This document shows positions 1 to 11,000 of a DNA stretch of 64,000 bases, piece by piece. The notes beneath the pieces are model-generated. The model had not been told where the DNA came from and ran no database searches. It was given only the letters and a program-made list of their open reading frames with translations. Position numbers and translations under genes: made by a program. The stretch is from Luteimicrobium sp049844995 (GTDB lineage: Bacteria; Actinomycetota; Actinomycetes; Actinomycetales; Cellulomonadaceae), in the NCBI RefSeq assembly GCF_049844995.1, contig NZ_JBNCMC010000001.1:124001-188000 (forward strand), read 5' to 3'. Numbering within the stretch: position 1 is the stretch's first letter; each line of letters begins with the position of its first letter.

Positions 1-1241
1 AGACCACGCTCCCGGCGGGTTCGAGCCGGGACCTGCTGCTCGAGATCTCCGACCGGCCGTTCGACCGGGGCGACGACGAGCCGCCGGCGGCGGAGGAGCT
101 GTGGGCCACGACCCGGCGGTGGTGGGCCGACGCGGTGCCGTCCTTCGAGGCGACCGTCAGCCCCCGCGACGCCCGCCACGCCTACGCGGTGCTCCGGGGT
201 CTGACCGTCCCCGGCGGCGGGATGGTCGCGGCCGCCACCCTCGGCCTCCCCGAACGGGCCGCCGGCGGGCGCAACTACGACTACCGCTACGTGTGGCTGC
301 GCGACCAGGCGTACGCGGGGCACGCTGCCGCCGTCGACCACCCCCACCCCCTGCTCGACGACGCCGTCTCGTTCGCGGTCGCCCGCATCCTCGAGCACGG
401 CCCGGCCCTCGCCCCCGCCTACACGGTCGACGGCGGCCCGCTCCCCCGCGAGCGCCGCCTCGACCTGGCTGGCTACCCGGGCGGCTCGGACGTCGTCGGG
501 AACCACGTGGTCGACCAGTTCCAGCTCGACACCGTGGGCGAGCTGATCCAGCTGCTCGCGCGCGCCGCGGCGCTCGACCACCTCGACGCCGACGGCAGGA
601 GGGCCCTGCGCATCCTGTGCGACGTCGCCCGCGACCGCTGGGACGAGCCCGACGCGGGGATCTGGGAGCTCGAGGACGCGTGGTGGACACAGTCCCGGCT
701 CGCCGTCGTCGCCGGCCTGCGGTCGGCCGCCGCCGTGAGCGACCGACACCGGGCGGGCGAGCTCGCGACGCTGGCGGACCGGATCCTCGCGCGCACGTCC
801 GAGCGGTGCCTGCGGCCCGACGGCGCGTGGGCACGCCGGCCCGGGGCGCCGGGCACGGACGCGAGCCTGCTGCTCGCGCCGGTCCGGGGCGCGCTCCCTG
901 CCGACGACCCGAGGACCCGGGCGACCGTGCGGGCCGTCACCGGCGAGCTGGTGCAGGACGGCTTCGTGTACCGGTTCTCGCCCGACGAGCGGCCGCTCGG
1001 CGAGGCCGAGGGTGCGTTCCTCCTGTGCGGCTTCACGACGGCGCTCGCCTGGTGGTACGAGGACGACCGCGCGGAGGCGTTCCGCTGGTTCGAGCGGACC
1101 GCCGCGGCCTGCGGGCCCGCGGGACTGTTCGCCGAGGAGTACGACGTCGGCGAGCGCCAGCTGCGCGGCAACCTGCCGCAGGCGTTCGTGCACGCCGCGC
1201 TGCTCGAGTCCGCGCAGCGGCTCGCGCGGCCGCCCGCCTGA
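1..1241 (+). CDS. GH15-family glycoside hydrolase (glucoamylase/trehalase type), 5' end missing
   Basis: The reading frame is open from base 3 to the stop at 1239-1241, so the gene begins left of the window and about 412 C-terminal residues are seen. The family hydrolyses alpha-glucosidic bonds in an (alpha/alpha)6 barrel. Seen motifs are NYDYRYVWLRDQAY (the first catalytic-face motif, usually WDYRYCWLRD), GIWELEDAWWTQSRL, and near the end LFAEEYD followed by NLPQAFVHAALL, which match the conserved GH15 C-terminus with its second carboxylate. No signal peptide can be judged. Actinobacterial GH15 proteins include trehalases and glucoamylases, and the sequence does not decide between them. It is convergent with the membrane gene that follows. 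Confidence 0.85.
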   Translation, partial: TTLPAGSSRDLLLEISDRPFDRGDDEPPAAEELWATTRRWWADAVPSFEATVSPRDARHAYAVLRGLTVPGGGMVAAATLGLPERAAGGRNYDYRYVWLRDQAYAGHAAAVDHPHPLLDDAVSFAVARILEHGPALAPAYTVDGGPLPRERRLDLAGYPGGSDVVGNHVVDQFQLDTVGELIQLLARAAALDHLDADGRRALRILCDVARDRWDEPDAGIWELEDAWWTQSRLAVVAGLRSAAAVSDRHRAGELATLADRILARTSERCLRPDGAWARRPGAPGTDASLLLAPVRGALPADDPRTRATVRAVTGELVQDGFVYRFSPDERPLGEAEGAFLLCGFTTALAWWYEDDRAEAFRWFERTAAACGPAGLFAEEYDVGERQLRGNLPQAFVHAALLESAQRLARPPA

Positions 1242-1259
1242 GCGCGTCCCGGCTCGGCG

Positions 1260-1922
1260 TCAGCCGAGCGCGCGATAGGCGAGGACGAACACCGCGGCGA
1301 CGGCGACGGTGCCACCCGTCGCGATCGCGACGGGCAGCGCCCCGCGCAGCCGCCGCGCGAGCATCACGGCGAGCAGGCCGAGCGCGACGACGCAGGCCGC
1401 CACCCACGTGCCGACGCCCGTCGTCTCCGCGACCGTGGTGAGGCCGTAGACGCCCTCCCCGATCCCGACACCCGCGAGCAGCGCCGTCGCGAGCGCGGCG
1501 CGGACGCCGGTGGACCGCAGCCAGGCCGCGGCGACGCCGACGAGCGGGCCCACGACCAGCCCGACGGCGCCGAAGCGGGTCGGGTCGTACGTGAGGCCGC
1601 GCAGGTGGGAAGCGCCGGCGTAACCGACGACGAGGAAGACCAGGCTCACGGCGCCGAGGACCGCCGCAAGGCCCGCGCCGGGGCGCGCCCACGCGACGAG
1701 GACCGCCGCGAGCAGGGTCCAGGCCCATGCGGAGTTCGCGACCGGCGCCAGCGCGTCGGGCAGGAAGCCCTGGGCGTAGGCGGTGAGGCCGCCGAGCAGG
1801 AGGCTGGCGACGGGCACGACGGCGGCACGGCCGAGCGGATGATCAGGCACCCGACCGACGGTAGGCAGCGGGCGGCCGAACGGCGTCGGCCCGGCGGCCG
1901 ACGCCGCAGCGGTGCGCGTCAT
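1260..1922 (-). CDS. Polytopic membrane protein, DUF6518-like
   Basis: The protein has about 220 residues with roughly six hydrophobic segments alternating with short loops (for example VVPVASLLLGGLTAYAQGFL near the N-terminus and VAVAAVFVLAYRALG at the C-terminus). The conserved-looking piece NSAWAWTLLAAVLVAWA after the first helix resembles DUF6518 membrane proteins of actinobacteria; this assignment is from memory of the family pattern and is tentative. Start choice is uncertain: the ATG at 1922 gives a 30-residue polar leader, while a GTG further in (VPDHPLGR) would begin just before the first helix. It lies 23 bases downstream of a probable globin remnant on the same strand. No function can be assigned. 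Confidence 0.6.
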   Translation of the reverse strand: MTRTAAASAAGPTPFGRPLPTVGRVPDHPLGRAAVVPVASLLLGGLTAYAQGFLPDALAPVANSAWAWTLLAAVLVAWARPGAGLAAVLGAVSLVFLVVGYAGASHLRGLTYDPTRFGAVGLVVGPLVGVAAAWLRSTGVRAALATALLAGVGIGEGVYGLTTVAETTGVGTWVAACVVALGLLAVMLARRLRGALPVAIATGGTVAVAAVFVLAYRALG

Positions 1923-1945
1923 CCCCCGGGGGGACGGCCTCCCGC

Positions 1946-2143
1946 TCAGACCGACGCGGTCGCCATCGCGTCCTTCATCTCGCCGGAGACGAGGACATAG
2001 CACGCGGTCCACGCCTCCTCGACCTCGGGCGTGAACGCGTCCGGGCGCCGGCGCCCGGGTCGGCGAGTGCGGTCGAGAGGAAAGACGCTCCCCGTGCGCA
2101 ACCGTGGCGCAAGGCTCCTTTCGGCGCAATACCCCCGCCCCAC
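1946..2143 (-). pseudogene. Probable C-terminal remnant of a bacterial globin
   Basis: The last 32 or so residues (FTPEVEEAWTACYVLVSGEM and the following KDAMATASV) look like helix H of single-domain bacterial globins and flavohaemoprotein haem domains, where TPEV.EAW...Y.L is typical. The preceding residues (arginine- and proline-rich) do not resemble a globin. The haem ligand histidine and the rest of the fold are absent. An 18-bp perfect palindrome at 2041-2058 sits just upstream of the recognisable part, where similarity ends. I read this as a decayed or deleted globin gene; a short unrelated ORF with chance similarity is the alternative. Confidence 0.4.
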
Positions 2144-2169
2144 CGGACCGCCGCGCCGGCCCGCGCCCG

Positions 2170-2175
2170 TAGGCT
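2170..2175 (+). promoter_or_regulatory. Candidate -10 box (TAGGCT) for leaderless rlmC
   Basis: TAGGCT fits TANNNT and ends six bases before the GTG start at 2182, which puts the expected transcription start on or beside the start codon. No Shine-Dalgarno sequence is seen there, so a leaderless mRNA is inferred. Confidence 0.4.
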
Positions 2176-2181
2176 CGTGGC

Positions 2182-3336
2182 GTGCAGTGCCCCCACTTCG
2201 ACGCCGGCGAGTGCCGGTCGTGCGCGCTCATGGGGCAGCCGTACCCGACGCAGGTCGCGGACAAGGTGGGGCGATGCCGGGAGCTGCTCGACGGCGTCGG
2301 CGGCGGGGACGCCGTCTGGCTCGTCCCGTTCACGGGGCCCGAGTCGGGCTTCCGGAACAAGGCAAAGATGGTCGTCACGGGGACGGTCGACGCACCCGTG
2401 CTGGGGATCCTCGACCACCGCGACCGCTCGGGCGCGACGGGCGTCGACCTGACGGACTGCGGCCTGTACCCCGCGAGCCTGCAGGCGACGTTCGAGCCGC
2501 TCGCCGCGTTCGTCACGCGCGCCGGGCTGACTCCGTACGACGTCCCCGCGAGGCGAGGCGAGCTCAAGTACCTCATCGTCACGCAGGCGCCGTCGGGCGA
2601 GCTCATGGTCCGGTGGGTGCTGCGCTCGCAGGAGCCGGTCGCCCGCATCCGCAAGCACCTGGGGTGGCTGCGCGACACGCTCCCGGGGCTGGCGGTCGCG
2701 TCGGTGAACGTGCAGCCCGAGCACAAGGCGATCCTCGAGGGCGACCTCGAGCTCGTGCTGACCGAGCGCGAGACGCTCGGGATGCAGGTCGGCGGGCTCG
2801 ACCTGCACCTGCGGCCCCAGAGCTTCTTCCAGACGAACACCACCGTCGCGGCCGCCCTCTACGACCAGGTCGCGGCCTGGGTCGACGAGGCCGCGCCGGC
2901 GCGCGTGTGGGACCTGTACTGCGGCGTCGGCGGGTTCGCGCTGCGCTGCGCGGCACCCGGCCGGGAGGTGGTGGGCGTCGAGACGAGCCGCGAGGCCGTC
3001 GCGAGCGCCGCGCACACGGCCCGCGACGCCGGGCTTCCGGGCACGCGCTTCGTCGCCGACGACGCGACCGCCTTCGCTCTGGCCGCCCCGCCCGACGACG
3101 TCCCCGACCTCGTGGTGGTCAACCCGCCGCGGCGCGGGATCGGGCCGGAGCTGGCGGGCTGGCTCGAGGCGTCGGGCGTGCGCGACGTCGTCTACTCGAG
3201 CTGCAACGCCGTGACGCTCGCGAAGGACCTGGCCGCGATGCCGTCGCTGCGGCCCACGCACGTCCGGCTGCTCGACATGTTCCCGCAGACGCACCACTAC
3301 GAGGTCGTCGTGCGGCTCACGCGCGAGTTGACGTAA
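2182..3336 (+). CDS. rlmC: 23S rRNA (uracil-C5)-methyltransferase RlmC
   Basis: This 384-residue protein transfers a methyl group from SAM to C5 of a 23S rRNA uracil (U747 in E. coli numbering). The N-terminal cysteines in CPHFDAGECRSCALM, with a further cysteine in LTDCGLYP, match the 4Fe-4S cluster of the RlmC/RlmD family. VWDLYCGVGGFAL is the SAM-binding motif I, NPPRRG is the motif IV region, and SSCNAVTLAKDL carries the catalytic cysteine. There is no N-terminal TRAM domain, which fits RlmC rather than RlmD. The GTG start at 2182 directly precedes the cluster cysteines and has a TANNNT box six bases upstream rather than a ribosome binding site. Confidence 0.9.
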   Translation: MQCPHFDAGECRSCALMGQPYPTQVADKVGRCRELLDGVGGGDAVWLVPFTGPESGFRNKAKMVVTGTVDAPVLGILDHRDRSGATGVDLTDCGLYPASLQATFEPLAAFVTRAGLTPYDVPARRGELKYLIVTQAPSGELMVRWVLRSQEPVARIRKHLGWLRDTLPGLAVASVNVQPEHKAILEGDLELVLTERETLGMQVGGLDLHLRPQSFFQTNTTVAAALYDQVAAWVDEAAPARVWDLYCGVGGFALRCAAPGREVVGVETSREAVASAAHTARDAGLPGTRFVADDATAFALAAPPDDVPDLVVVNPPRRGIGPELAGWLEASGVRDVVYSSCNAVTLAKDLAAMPSLRPTHVRLLDMFPQTHHYEVVVRLTRELT

Positions 3337-3375
3337 CGTCACACCACGATCAGTCATCGAGGACGGGGGTCAGCG

Positions 3376-4452
3376 TTGCCGTCCGAAGCACCACCCCGAC
3401 TCCCCGACGCCGTCCCACCGGCGGACCCGGCCCCGTCTCCTTCAGATCCCGGCCGCTCGCCGGTGTGGCGGGTTCCCAGCGGCCTCGGCTGGGCCGTCGC
3501 CGTCTTCCTCTGCTTCGGTGTCCTGGGGTTGCTCTGGCTGCTGCCGCCGGTGCGTCGCAGGGCGCGTGAGCGAGAGGCGATCTGCGCCACCTGTCGCAGG
3601 CACCGCGGCGTCGGACGGGTCGCCGTGCTCGTGTTCGTGACACTGCTGTGCGTCGGCGCCGTCACGCGGGCCTACGTCGCCCTGACGCCGGGCCCGATCG
3701 AGTGCCGGAGCGAGATCACGACGAACGGCGACGTCCAGCCCGACCCGGCAATGTCGCCGGACGACTCCACCGCGCCCGTCTGGGACACGATCCGGCAGGT
3801 CGTCGTGGCGCCGATGAGCGGCGGCGCACTGCTCACCAGCGCCGTGTTGGGCATGCGGCAGTGCGCGGGGCCGCCCCTGATCGTCACGTTCTGGTGGCCG
3901 CCCCGGACCGGCGGGGGAACGACGGTCGGCGACACGTTCGTGACCTGGATCCCCGACTGGACGGGCACGGCGAAGGACCGCCAGCGGACCACCAACGTGT
4001 ACGCATTCGGGGCGGGCGAGGAGTCCTTCGTCCGGTTCGGGCCCGACATCTTCACCAGCACCACCGACGCGGAGCTGCTGGCTCGCCACGAGACCCACCA
4101 CCTCGACCAGTGGGCCGTCTTCACGCTCGGGGGCGGCCCGCTCGCCTTCCCCGTGAGCTACTACACCGACACGGCCTTCTTCCCCATCTCCCGCAACCAT
4201 TTCGAGCGCGCGGCGGGGCTGAGCGACGGCAACTACCCCATTCCCGACAGCTACGGGCCCGACCCGGTGTGGCCGCTCGTCGCGGCGATCGGGCTCGTGC
4301 TGGTCATCCTGCTCCGAACGCGCCTCCGGCTGCTGTCGCGGATGCTGGTCGGCGGGCGAGAACAGCGGCGTCGACACCTGCCCGACCGATGTCCGCGGCA
4401 CAGCACGGGCTGGTTCCGGCCCGTCCGAAAGCCGCAGACGCCCGGGCCCTGA
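3376..4452 (+). CDS. Membrane protein with an extracytoplasmic HExxH (metalloprotease-like) domain
   Basis: The predicted protein has 358 residues and starts at TTG, preceded by a GA-rich stretch (GAGGACGGGGGT). Two hydrophobic segments lie near residues 38-55 and 83-103, and a third near 300-318. The roughly 190-residue region between the second and third contains LLARHETHHLDQWAVF, an exact HExxH zinc motif, followed about 45 residues later by NHFERAAGL, whose glutamate could be the third ligand as in gluzincins. Position and topology suggest a membrane-anchored domain outside the cytoplasm. I do not recognise a named family, and no substrate can be inferred. The neighbours (rlmC, a two-helix membrane protein) give no help. 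Confidence 0.65.
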   Translation: MPSEAPPRLPDAVPPADPAPSPSDPGRSPVWRVPSGLGWAVAVFLCFGVLGLLWLLPPVRRRAREREAICATCRRHRGVGRVAVLVFVTLLCVGAVTRAYVALTPGPIECRSEITTNGDVQPDPAMSPDDSTAPVWDTIRQVVVAPMSGGALLTSAVLGMRQCAGPPLIVTFWWPPRTGGGTTVGDTFVTWIPDWTGTAKDRQRTTNVYAFGAGEESFVRFGPDIFTSTTDAELLARHETHHLDQWAVFTLGGGPLAFPVSYYTDTAFFPISRNHFERAAGLSDGNYPIPDSYGPDPVWPLVAAIGLVLVILLRTRLRLLSRMLVGGREQRRRHLPDRCPRHSTGWFRPVRKPQTPGP

Positions 4453-4474
4453 CGGGCCGACCGCGGCGCGCGGC

Positions 4475-4903
4475 TCAGGCGCCGCCGACCTCGCTCCGGG
4501 GCGTCCAGCTGCCGTCGGGACCGACCACCCAGACCGGGTCGTCGAGCGGGTCGCGCCGTTCGACCACGGCCTCCGCGACGACGCCCTCCGGCGCCGCGTA
4601 GGTGGGCGGGGGCACGTCGCGCCGTCCGAGGTAGAGGTCCTGCACCTCGCCGAGACCCTGGACGCCCGGGCCGACGGTGCGGCGCACCGGCGTCGGGGTC
4701 TTGCGGACGGCCTCGCGCACGATCCGCCAGACCACCGCGACCGCGAAGACGCCGAAGAGGAAGTACGACGCGACCGCGCCCCAGACGGGGCTGTCCGCGC
4801 CCTGGGCCCACAGGAGCAGGACGCCCCACACGACGGCAGTCGCGGACACGAGCGCCCAGGTGAGCGCCGTCGACCTTCGACCGCTGCCGCCGTCGGCTGC
4901 CAT
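4475..4903 (-). CDS. Small membrane protein of unknown function
   Basis: The 142-residue protein has two hydrophobic helices near residues 13-33 and 42-60 (ALTWALVSATAVVWGVLLLW and VASYFLFGVFAVAVVW), then a soluble tail of about 80 residues ending in DPVWVVGPDGSWTPRSEVGG. Codon use and third-position GC match the neighbours, which supports it as real. It converges with the HExxH membrane protein, 22 bases apart. No conserved domain is recognised. Confidence 0.6.
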   Translation of the reverse strand: MAADGGSGRRSTALTWALVSATAVVWGVLLLWAQGADSPVWGAVASYFLFGVFAVAVVWRIVREAVRKTPTPVRRTVGPGVQGLGEVQDLYLGRRDVPPPTYAAPEGVVAEAVVERRDPLDDPVWVVGPDGSWTPRSEVGGA

Positions 4904-5043
4904 CGCGCTGCCCTCCCGTGAGCCGGTGCCCCCATCGCGGCACGGACCGGCGTGTCCGGCTCGGGCTCACCCGTCCCCGCGCTGTGCGAATTCGTTCGGC
5001 AACTTGAGTTTTTATGACCAGGTGTGATGTGGTACGGGGCGAA

Positions 5044-5057
5044 AGACAACGCTGTCA
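5044..5057. promoter_or_regulatory. Candidate LacI-family operator upstream of the GH92-GH76 gene
   Basis: The 14-mer AGACAACGCTGTCA is a near-palindrome with the central CG and the GACA/TGTC arms typical of LacI-family sites. It lies 37 bases before the ATG at 5095. It matches the palindrome upstream of the GH2 gene (42092-42105, read on the minus strand) at 12 of 14 positions. No lacI-family gene is in the window. Confidence 0.5.
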
Positions 5058-5094
5058 CTTTGTGCCGCCCGGCACCCGAGCCCCGAGGTCATCG

Positions 5095-8000
5095 ATGCCT
5101 TCTCGCGCTACCCCTCCACCACCCCTCGTCCCGCCAAGCGGCCGGCCCGTCAGCCGGCCGCGCTGGCTCCGCCTCGCACTCCCCCCGGTCCTCGCCCTCA
5201 CGGTCGGCGCGACCGGGGTGGGCGCCGCGAACGCGGCGACCGTCCACACGTCCCCCGACGCACCCGCGACACAGTCAAGCGGCGGGTCGTTCTTCACGTC
5301 CTTCGAGCCGGACGACCCCCAGCCCACCTGGGACAGCCAGACCGAGCAGGGCCCGGACGGCCCGCGCTCGTCCGGCGTCGTCGGGACGACCGTGCTCGAG
5401 CGCAGCCCGAGCACGCCGGTGGGCGACAACCTCCTGGGCCACGCGACCGACGCGCTCGCCTGGGAGGGCCCGTTCCAGAACGGCGTCGGCAACGTGCCCG
5501 GCACGCTCGAGCCGACGAGCGACACCGGCGACACAGCGATGCACTGGGCGATGCAGTCCGCCGGCGAGACCTGGGTCCAGGTGCCCATGCCGAACCTCGT
5601 CCGCGGCGTCCCGCTGCGCGCACAGGTGACGCTGAGCGGCAGCGGAACGGTGTTCCTCAACGTGTACGACGGCGGTCGCGACGTGGGCGGCGAGGAGGTC
5701 ACCCTCACCGCCAAGCCGCAGACGCTGTCGGTCGACATCGCGCGGCCCACCAGCGGCGGCGGCACGCCCCAGTTCCAGATCCGCACCCACAGCAGCGGGG
5801 CGCTCGACGTCGTCGCCTCGGACGCGTCGGTCCAGGAGCTCAAGCCCGGCACGGTCGACTTCCCCGGCGACATCACGAGCACGGTCGCCAAGGTGAGCGC
5901 CAGCGGCGAGAACCCGCCCGACGAGGTCGCCGCGAACCTCGCCGACGGCAAGGTCAGCACCAAGTGGCTCACCGGCTCCCGGACCCCCACGGTCACGTAC
6001 GAGCTCAAGGAGCCCGCGGCCGTCGCCACCTACGCGCTCGCGTCCGCGGCCGACGCCCCCGAGCGTGACCCGCGGTCCTGGAAGCTCCAGGGCTCGAGCG
6101 ACGGCTCCAGCTGGACGACCCTCGACACCCGCACCAACCAGGCCTTCGCCGACCGCCTGGAGACCCGCGAGTACACCGTCGAGAAGCCGCAGGCGTTCCG
6201 CTACTACCGCCTGAGCGTCACGGAGAACTCCGGCAGCGACGGCACGCAGCTCGCCGAGTGGCTCCTCTCCACGACCCCGGCGAAGAAGACGCCCATGGCG
6301 ACGACGCTCGGCTCCGGCCCGGCGAACGCCTACGACGCCAAGACGCAGGCGGGCTGGACCGGGATGCACGCGCTGCACCTCGCGGGCAGCCAGACGGCCG
6401 AGGGCCGAGGGTTCGCGTACAACAAGGTGCTCGACGTCGACGTGCCGGTCGGGACCGACACCCAGCTCTCGTACGAGCTGTTCCCGGAGGCGTCCGAGAA
6501 GGACCAGTCGTACGCGAGCACGCACGTCGCGGTGGACCTGGCGTTCACGGACGGCACCTACCTCAGCCAGCTCGGCGCGACGGACGGGAACGGCTTCGCG
6601 CTCGACCCCCAGGGCCAGGGCGACTCGAAGGTGCTGTACGTCAACCAGTGGAACGCCGTGCGGAGCCAGATCGGCAAGGTCGCGGCGGGCAAGACGATCG
6701 ACCGCATCCTCGTCGGCTACGACAACGCCGCGGGGCCGGCCGACTTCAGCGACTGGGTCGACGACGTCCGGGTCGGCGACGCTCCCCCGGCGAACACGTC
6801 CGCACACCCGTCGGACCACGTCCTCACGACGCGCGGCACCAACTCCTCGGGCGACTTCTCCCGCGGCAACAACATCCCCGCCACGGCGGTACCCCACGGC
6901 TTCAACTTCTGGACGCCGTCGACGGACTCCGGCTCGGCCACCTGGGAGTACAAGTACCAGCAGGGCAACGACAGCCAGAACCGGCCGACGATCCAGTCGT
7001 TCAACCTGAGCCACGAGCCGAGCCCCTGGATCGGGGACCGGCAGACCTTCCAGGTGATGCCGTCGGCCCAGACGGGCACGCCCGACGCGAGCCGCTCGGT
7101 GCGCGCCGAGACGTTCAGCCACGACAACGAGGTGGCGCGCCCGTACTACTACGGCGTGACCTTCGACGACGGCATGAAGACCGAGATCGCCCCCACCGAC
7201 CACGCGGCGATGTTCCGCTTCACGTTCACCGGCGACGAGTCGAACGTGCTGCTCGACAACGTCAATGACGACGGCGGCCTCACCCTGGACCCGAAGACCG
7301 GGACGCTGTCGGGCTACACCGACGTCGCCGCCGGGAGCCAGAGCAACGGCTACAAGCGGATGTACGTCTACGCGACGTTCGACCGCCCCGCGACCGCCGG
7401 GGGCAAGCTCGCCACCAAGGGCCGCGAGGACGTCTCGGGCTACCTGACGTTCGACACGTCGTCGACGAAGACCGTCGAGATGCGGATCGCGACGTCGCTG
7501 ATCGGCGTCGCGCAGGCCAAGCGCAACCTCCGCCTCGAGATCGCCGACGGCGACACCTTCGAGCAGGTCCGTGACCGCGCGCAGGACCTGTGGGACGCCA
7601 AGCTCGGCGTGATCGACGTCGAGGGCGCCACGGAGGACCAGCTCACGACGCTGTACTCGAACCTGTACCGGCTCAACCTGTACCCGAACTCCGGGTACGA
7701 GAACACCGGCACGGCGGCGGCGCCCGTGTGGAAGCACGCCGACCAGTCCGGCACGAGCCTCGACCCCGCGCCCGACGGCACGACGGCCACGAAGACCGGC
7801 GCGAAGGTCGTCGACGGCAAGGTCTACGTCGACAACGGGTTCTGGGACACCTACCGGACCACGTGGCCGGCGTACTCCCTGCTGTACCCGGACGACGCCG
7901 CCGAGATGGTGGACGGCATGACCCAGGAGTACGCCGACGGCGGCTGGGTCTCACGCTGGTCCGCGCCGGGCTACGCGAACTCCATGACGGGCACGAGCTC

Positions 8001-11000
8001 GGACGTCGCGTTCGCCGACGCGTTCGTCAAGGGCGTCGACATCAACGTGCAGCGGGCCTACGACGCCGCACTGAAGAACGCCTCGGTGGCGCCCCCGAAC
8101 GAGAACGTGGGCCGCAAGGGCCAGGAGCAGGCGACGTTCCTCGGCTACACGCCGTCCTCGACGAACGAGAGCGCGTCGTGGTCGCTGGAGGACTACCTCA
8201 ACGACTACGGCATCGCCATGATGTCGAAGAAGCTCATGGAGTCCACCACGACGTCCGACGCGCACCACCAGGAGTACGCGGACAACTACGAGTACTACCT
8301 CAACCGCTCGCAGGACTACGTGCGCCTGTTCGACCCGCAGACCGGGTTCTTCCGTGCCAAGGACGCGTCCGGCGACTGGGCCCAGGCGGCGTCCGACTTC
8401 GACCCGCGCGCCTGGGGCAGCCCGTACACGGAGACGGACGCCTGGAACTTCGCGTTCCACGCCGTCCAGGACCCGCAGGGCCTCGCGAACCTGTACGGCG
8501 GTCGCGACAAGCTCGCCGACAAGCTCGACACCTTCTTCGCCACCCCGGAGACCGCCCAGTACCCGGGCGCCTACGGCGGCGTCATCCACGAGATGCGCGA
8601 GGCCAAGGCGGTCCGCATGGGCCAGTGGGGCCTGAGCAACCAGGTCTCGCACCACATCCCGTACCTGTACGACGCCGTCGGGCAGCCCTCGAAGACCCAG
8701 GCGATCGTCCGCGAGGCGCTCGCCCGCGGGTTCGTGGGCAGCGAGATCGGCCAGGGTTACCCGGGCGACGAGGACAACGGCGAGATGTCCGGGTGGCAGG
8801 TCTTCAGCTCGCTCGGCTTCTACCCGCTGCAGGTGGGGAGCCCCACCTACGCGATCGGGTCGCCGCTGTTCACGAAGGCGACGATCCACCTCCCGAGCGG
8901 CAAGGACCTCGTGCTCGACGCGCCGAAGAACAGCGCGAAGAACGTCTACGTCCAGGGCGTCACGGTGAACGGGAAGGCGCAGAGCTCGACCTACTTCACG
9001 CAGGACCAGCTCACCGCCGGCGGGACGATCGTGTTCGACATGGGCCCGACGCCGTCCTCGTGGGGCACCGGTGCCAAGGACGGCCTGCCGTCCATCACGC
9101 AGGGCGACGAGGTCCCGGATCCGCTCGCGGACGTGACGGGCGCGAAGAAGGGGACGGCGACGACGGACGACGCCGTCGCGAAGGCCGCCACGCTGTTCGA
9201 CGACACGTCGGCCACGTCGACGACGTTCACCTCGGCCAAGCCCACGGTGTCCTACGCGCTCTCGGGCCGCACGGCCCGCGTGACCATGTACACGCTGACG
9301 TCGGCGGCCGACAAGGGCGGCGACCCGAAGGCGTGGAAGCTGCAGGGCTCGTCCGACGGCACGAAGTGGGTCACGCTCGACACGCGCAAGGGACAGAAGT
9401 TCGCCGAGCGTCAGCAGACGCGGGCGTTCTCCGTGGCCGACCCGGGGATCTACGGGCACTACCGGCTCGTCGTCACCTCGTCGCAGGACAAGGCGACGTC
9501 ACTGTCCGAGGTCGAGCTGCTGGCCCACCAGCCGCTCGTCTCGGAGATCGCCGGCGTCGTCGACGCCGCCCGGCACGACCGCACGATCCCGGCACGCACC
9601 GCGCGGGAGCTCGGCACGTTCGTCGACGCCGCCCAGAAGGCCGAGGACGCCGGTGACGCGGACGGGGTGCGGGCCCAGGTCCGCGCGCTCAAGGCCGCGA
9701 TGGACACCACGCCGCAGAGCCGGCTCAGCGACCGCGTCCGCGAGGACCTCGAGCTGGTCGTGTCGCAGTGGATCGGCAAGGGTGAGGGCCTCGACCTGGT
9801 CCGGGCGCAGATCGGCGACCTGACCCGGAGCGGGGACATCACGAAGGGCGTCTCGAAGACCCTGCTCGGCCTCGTCGACAAGGCGCAGGACGCCACGGAC
9901 GGCAACCACGCGGCCCCGCTCGCTGACGCCCTGGCCGAGCTGCGCTCGACCGTCGCGGACGCGAAGGAAGCGAAGGTCGACCGGCTGGCGAAGGCGGCGC
10001 TGCTGCCCCTCGTCGACCAGCTGATCGCATCCCCGGCGTCGACGGTCCGCGCCACGAGCGCGGCCGCCGTGCTCATGAGCGACTACGACCCCGGCAAGGC
10101 CTGGTGGCCGTCGAGCTGGTGGAACTCCGCCGTCGCGACGCAGACCGTGGTCGAGTACATGCAGCGCACCGGTGACACGAGCTACCTGCCGCAGGTGGAC
10201 CGCACGTTCGAGCAGGACAAGGGGAAGTTCCCCGCGGGCCAGCTGTCGGGCGACGAGCTCCTGGGCAACTTCACGAGCCGCGCGATCGACGACTCGGAGT
10301 GGTGGGGCCTCGCCTGGGTCCAGGCGTACGACCTGACCGGTGACCAGAAGTACCTCGACATGGCCACGAAGATCGGCGAGTACGTCGACGGGTACTGGGA
10401 CACCAGCACCTGCGGCGGCGGGGTCTGGTGGGACGCCGAGCGGACGTACAAGAACGCGGTCACGAACGGCCTCTGGGTCCGCCTGACCGCCGAGCTGCAC
10501 AACCGCATCAAGGGCGACACGACGTGGCTCGCGCGGTCGCAGGCCGGCTGGGACTGGATCACGTCCAGCGGCCTGATCAACGCCGACGGGCTCGTCAACG
10601 ACGGCCTGACCGCCGACTGCAAGAACAACGGCGGCACGGTGTGGACGTACAACCAGGGCGTGTTCCTGGGCGGCGGCGTCGAGCTGTACAAGGCCACGGG
10701 TGACGCGTCCGTCCTGAAGACGGTCCGCAAGCTCGCCGACGCCGGCACCACCGACCCGGAGCTGGTCACCGACGGCCTCCTCACGGAGGAGTGCGACCCG
10801 GCCGGCACCTGCGACGACAACGCCAAGCAGTTCAAGGGCGTCTTCCTGCGGTACCTGGGTGACCTGAACGACACGCTGAAGGACCACCCGTACCAGGCGT
10901 TCGTCGACCGTCAGGCCGGGTCGATCTGGACGCACGACCGGAACGGCGACGACCGGCTCGGTCTGCGCTGGGCCGGCGGCAGCGGCTCGGAGAAGGCCAA

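Noticed and set aside
5275..7737. An 820-codon antisense frame under the GH92-GH76 gene
   Set aside because: It has biased composition, no motif and no ribosome binding site, while the opposite strand encodes recognised catalytic domains.
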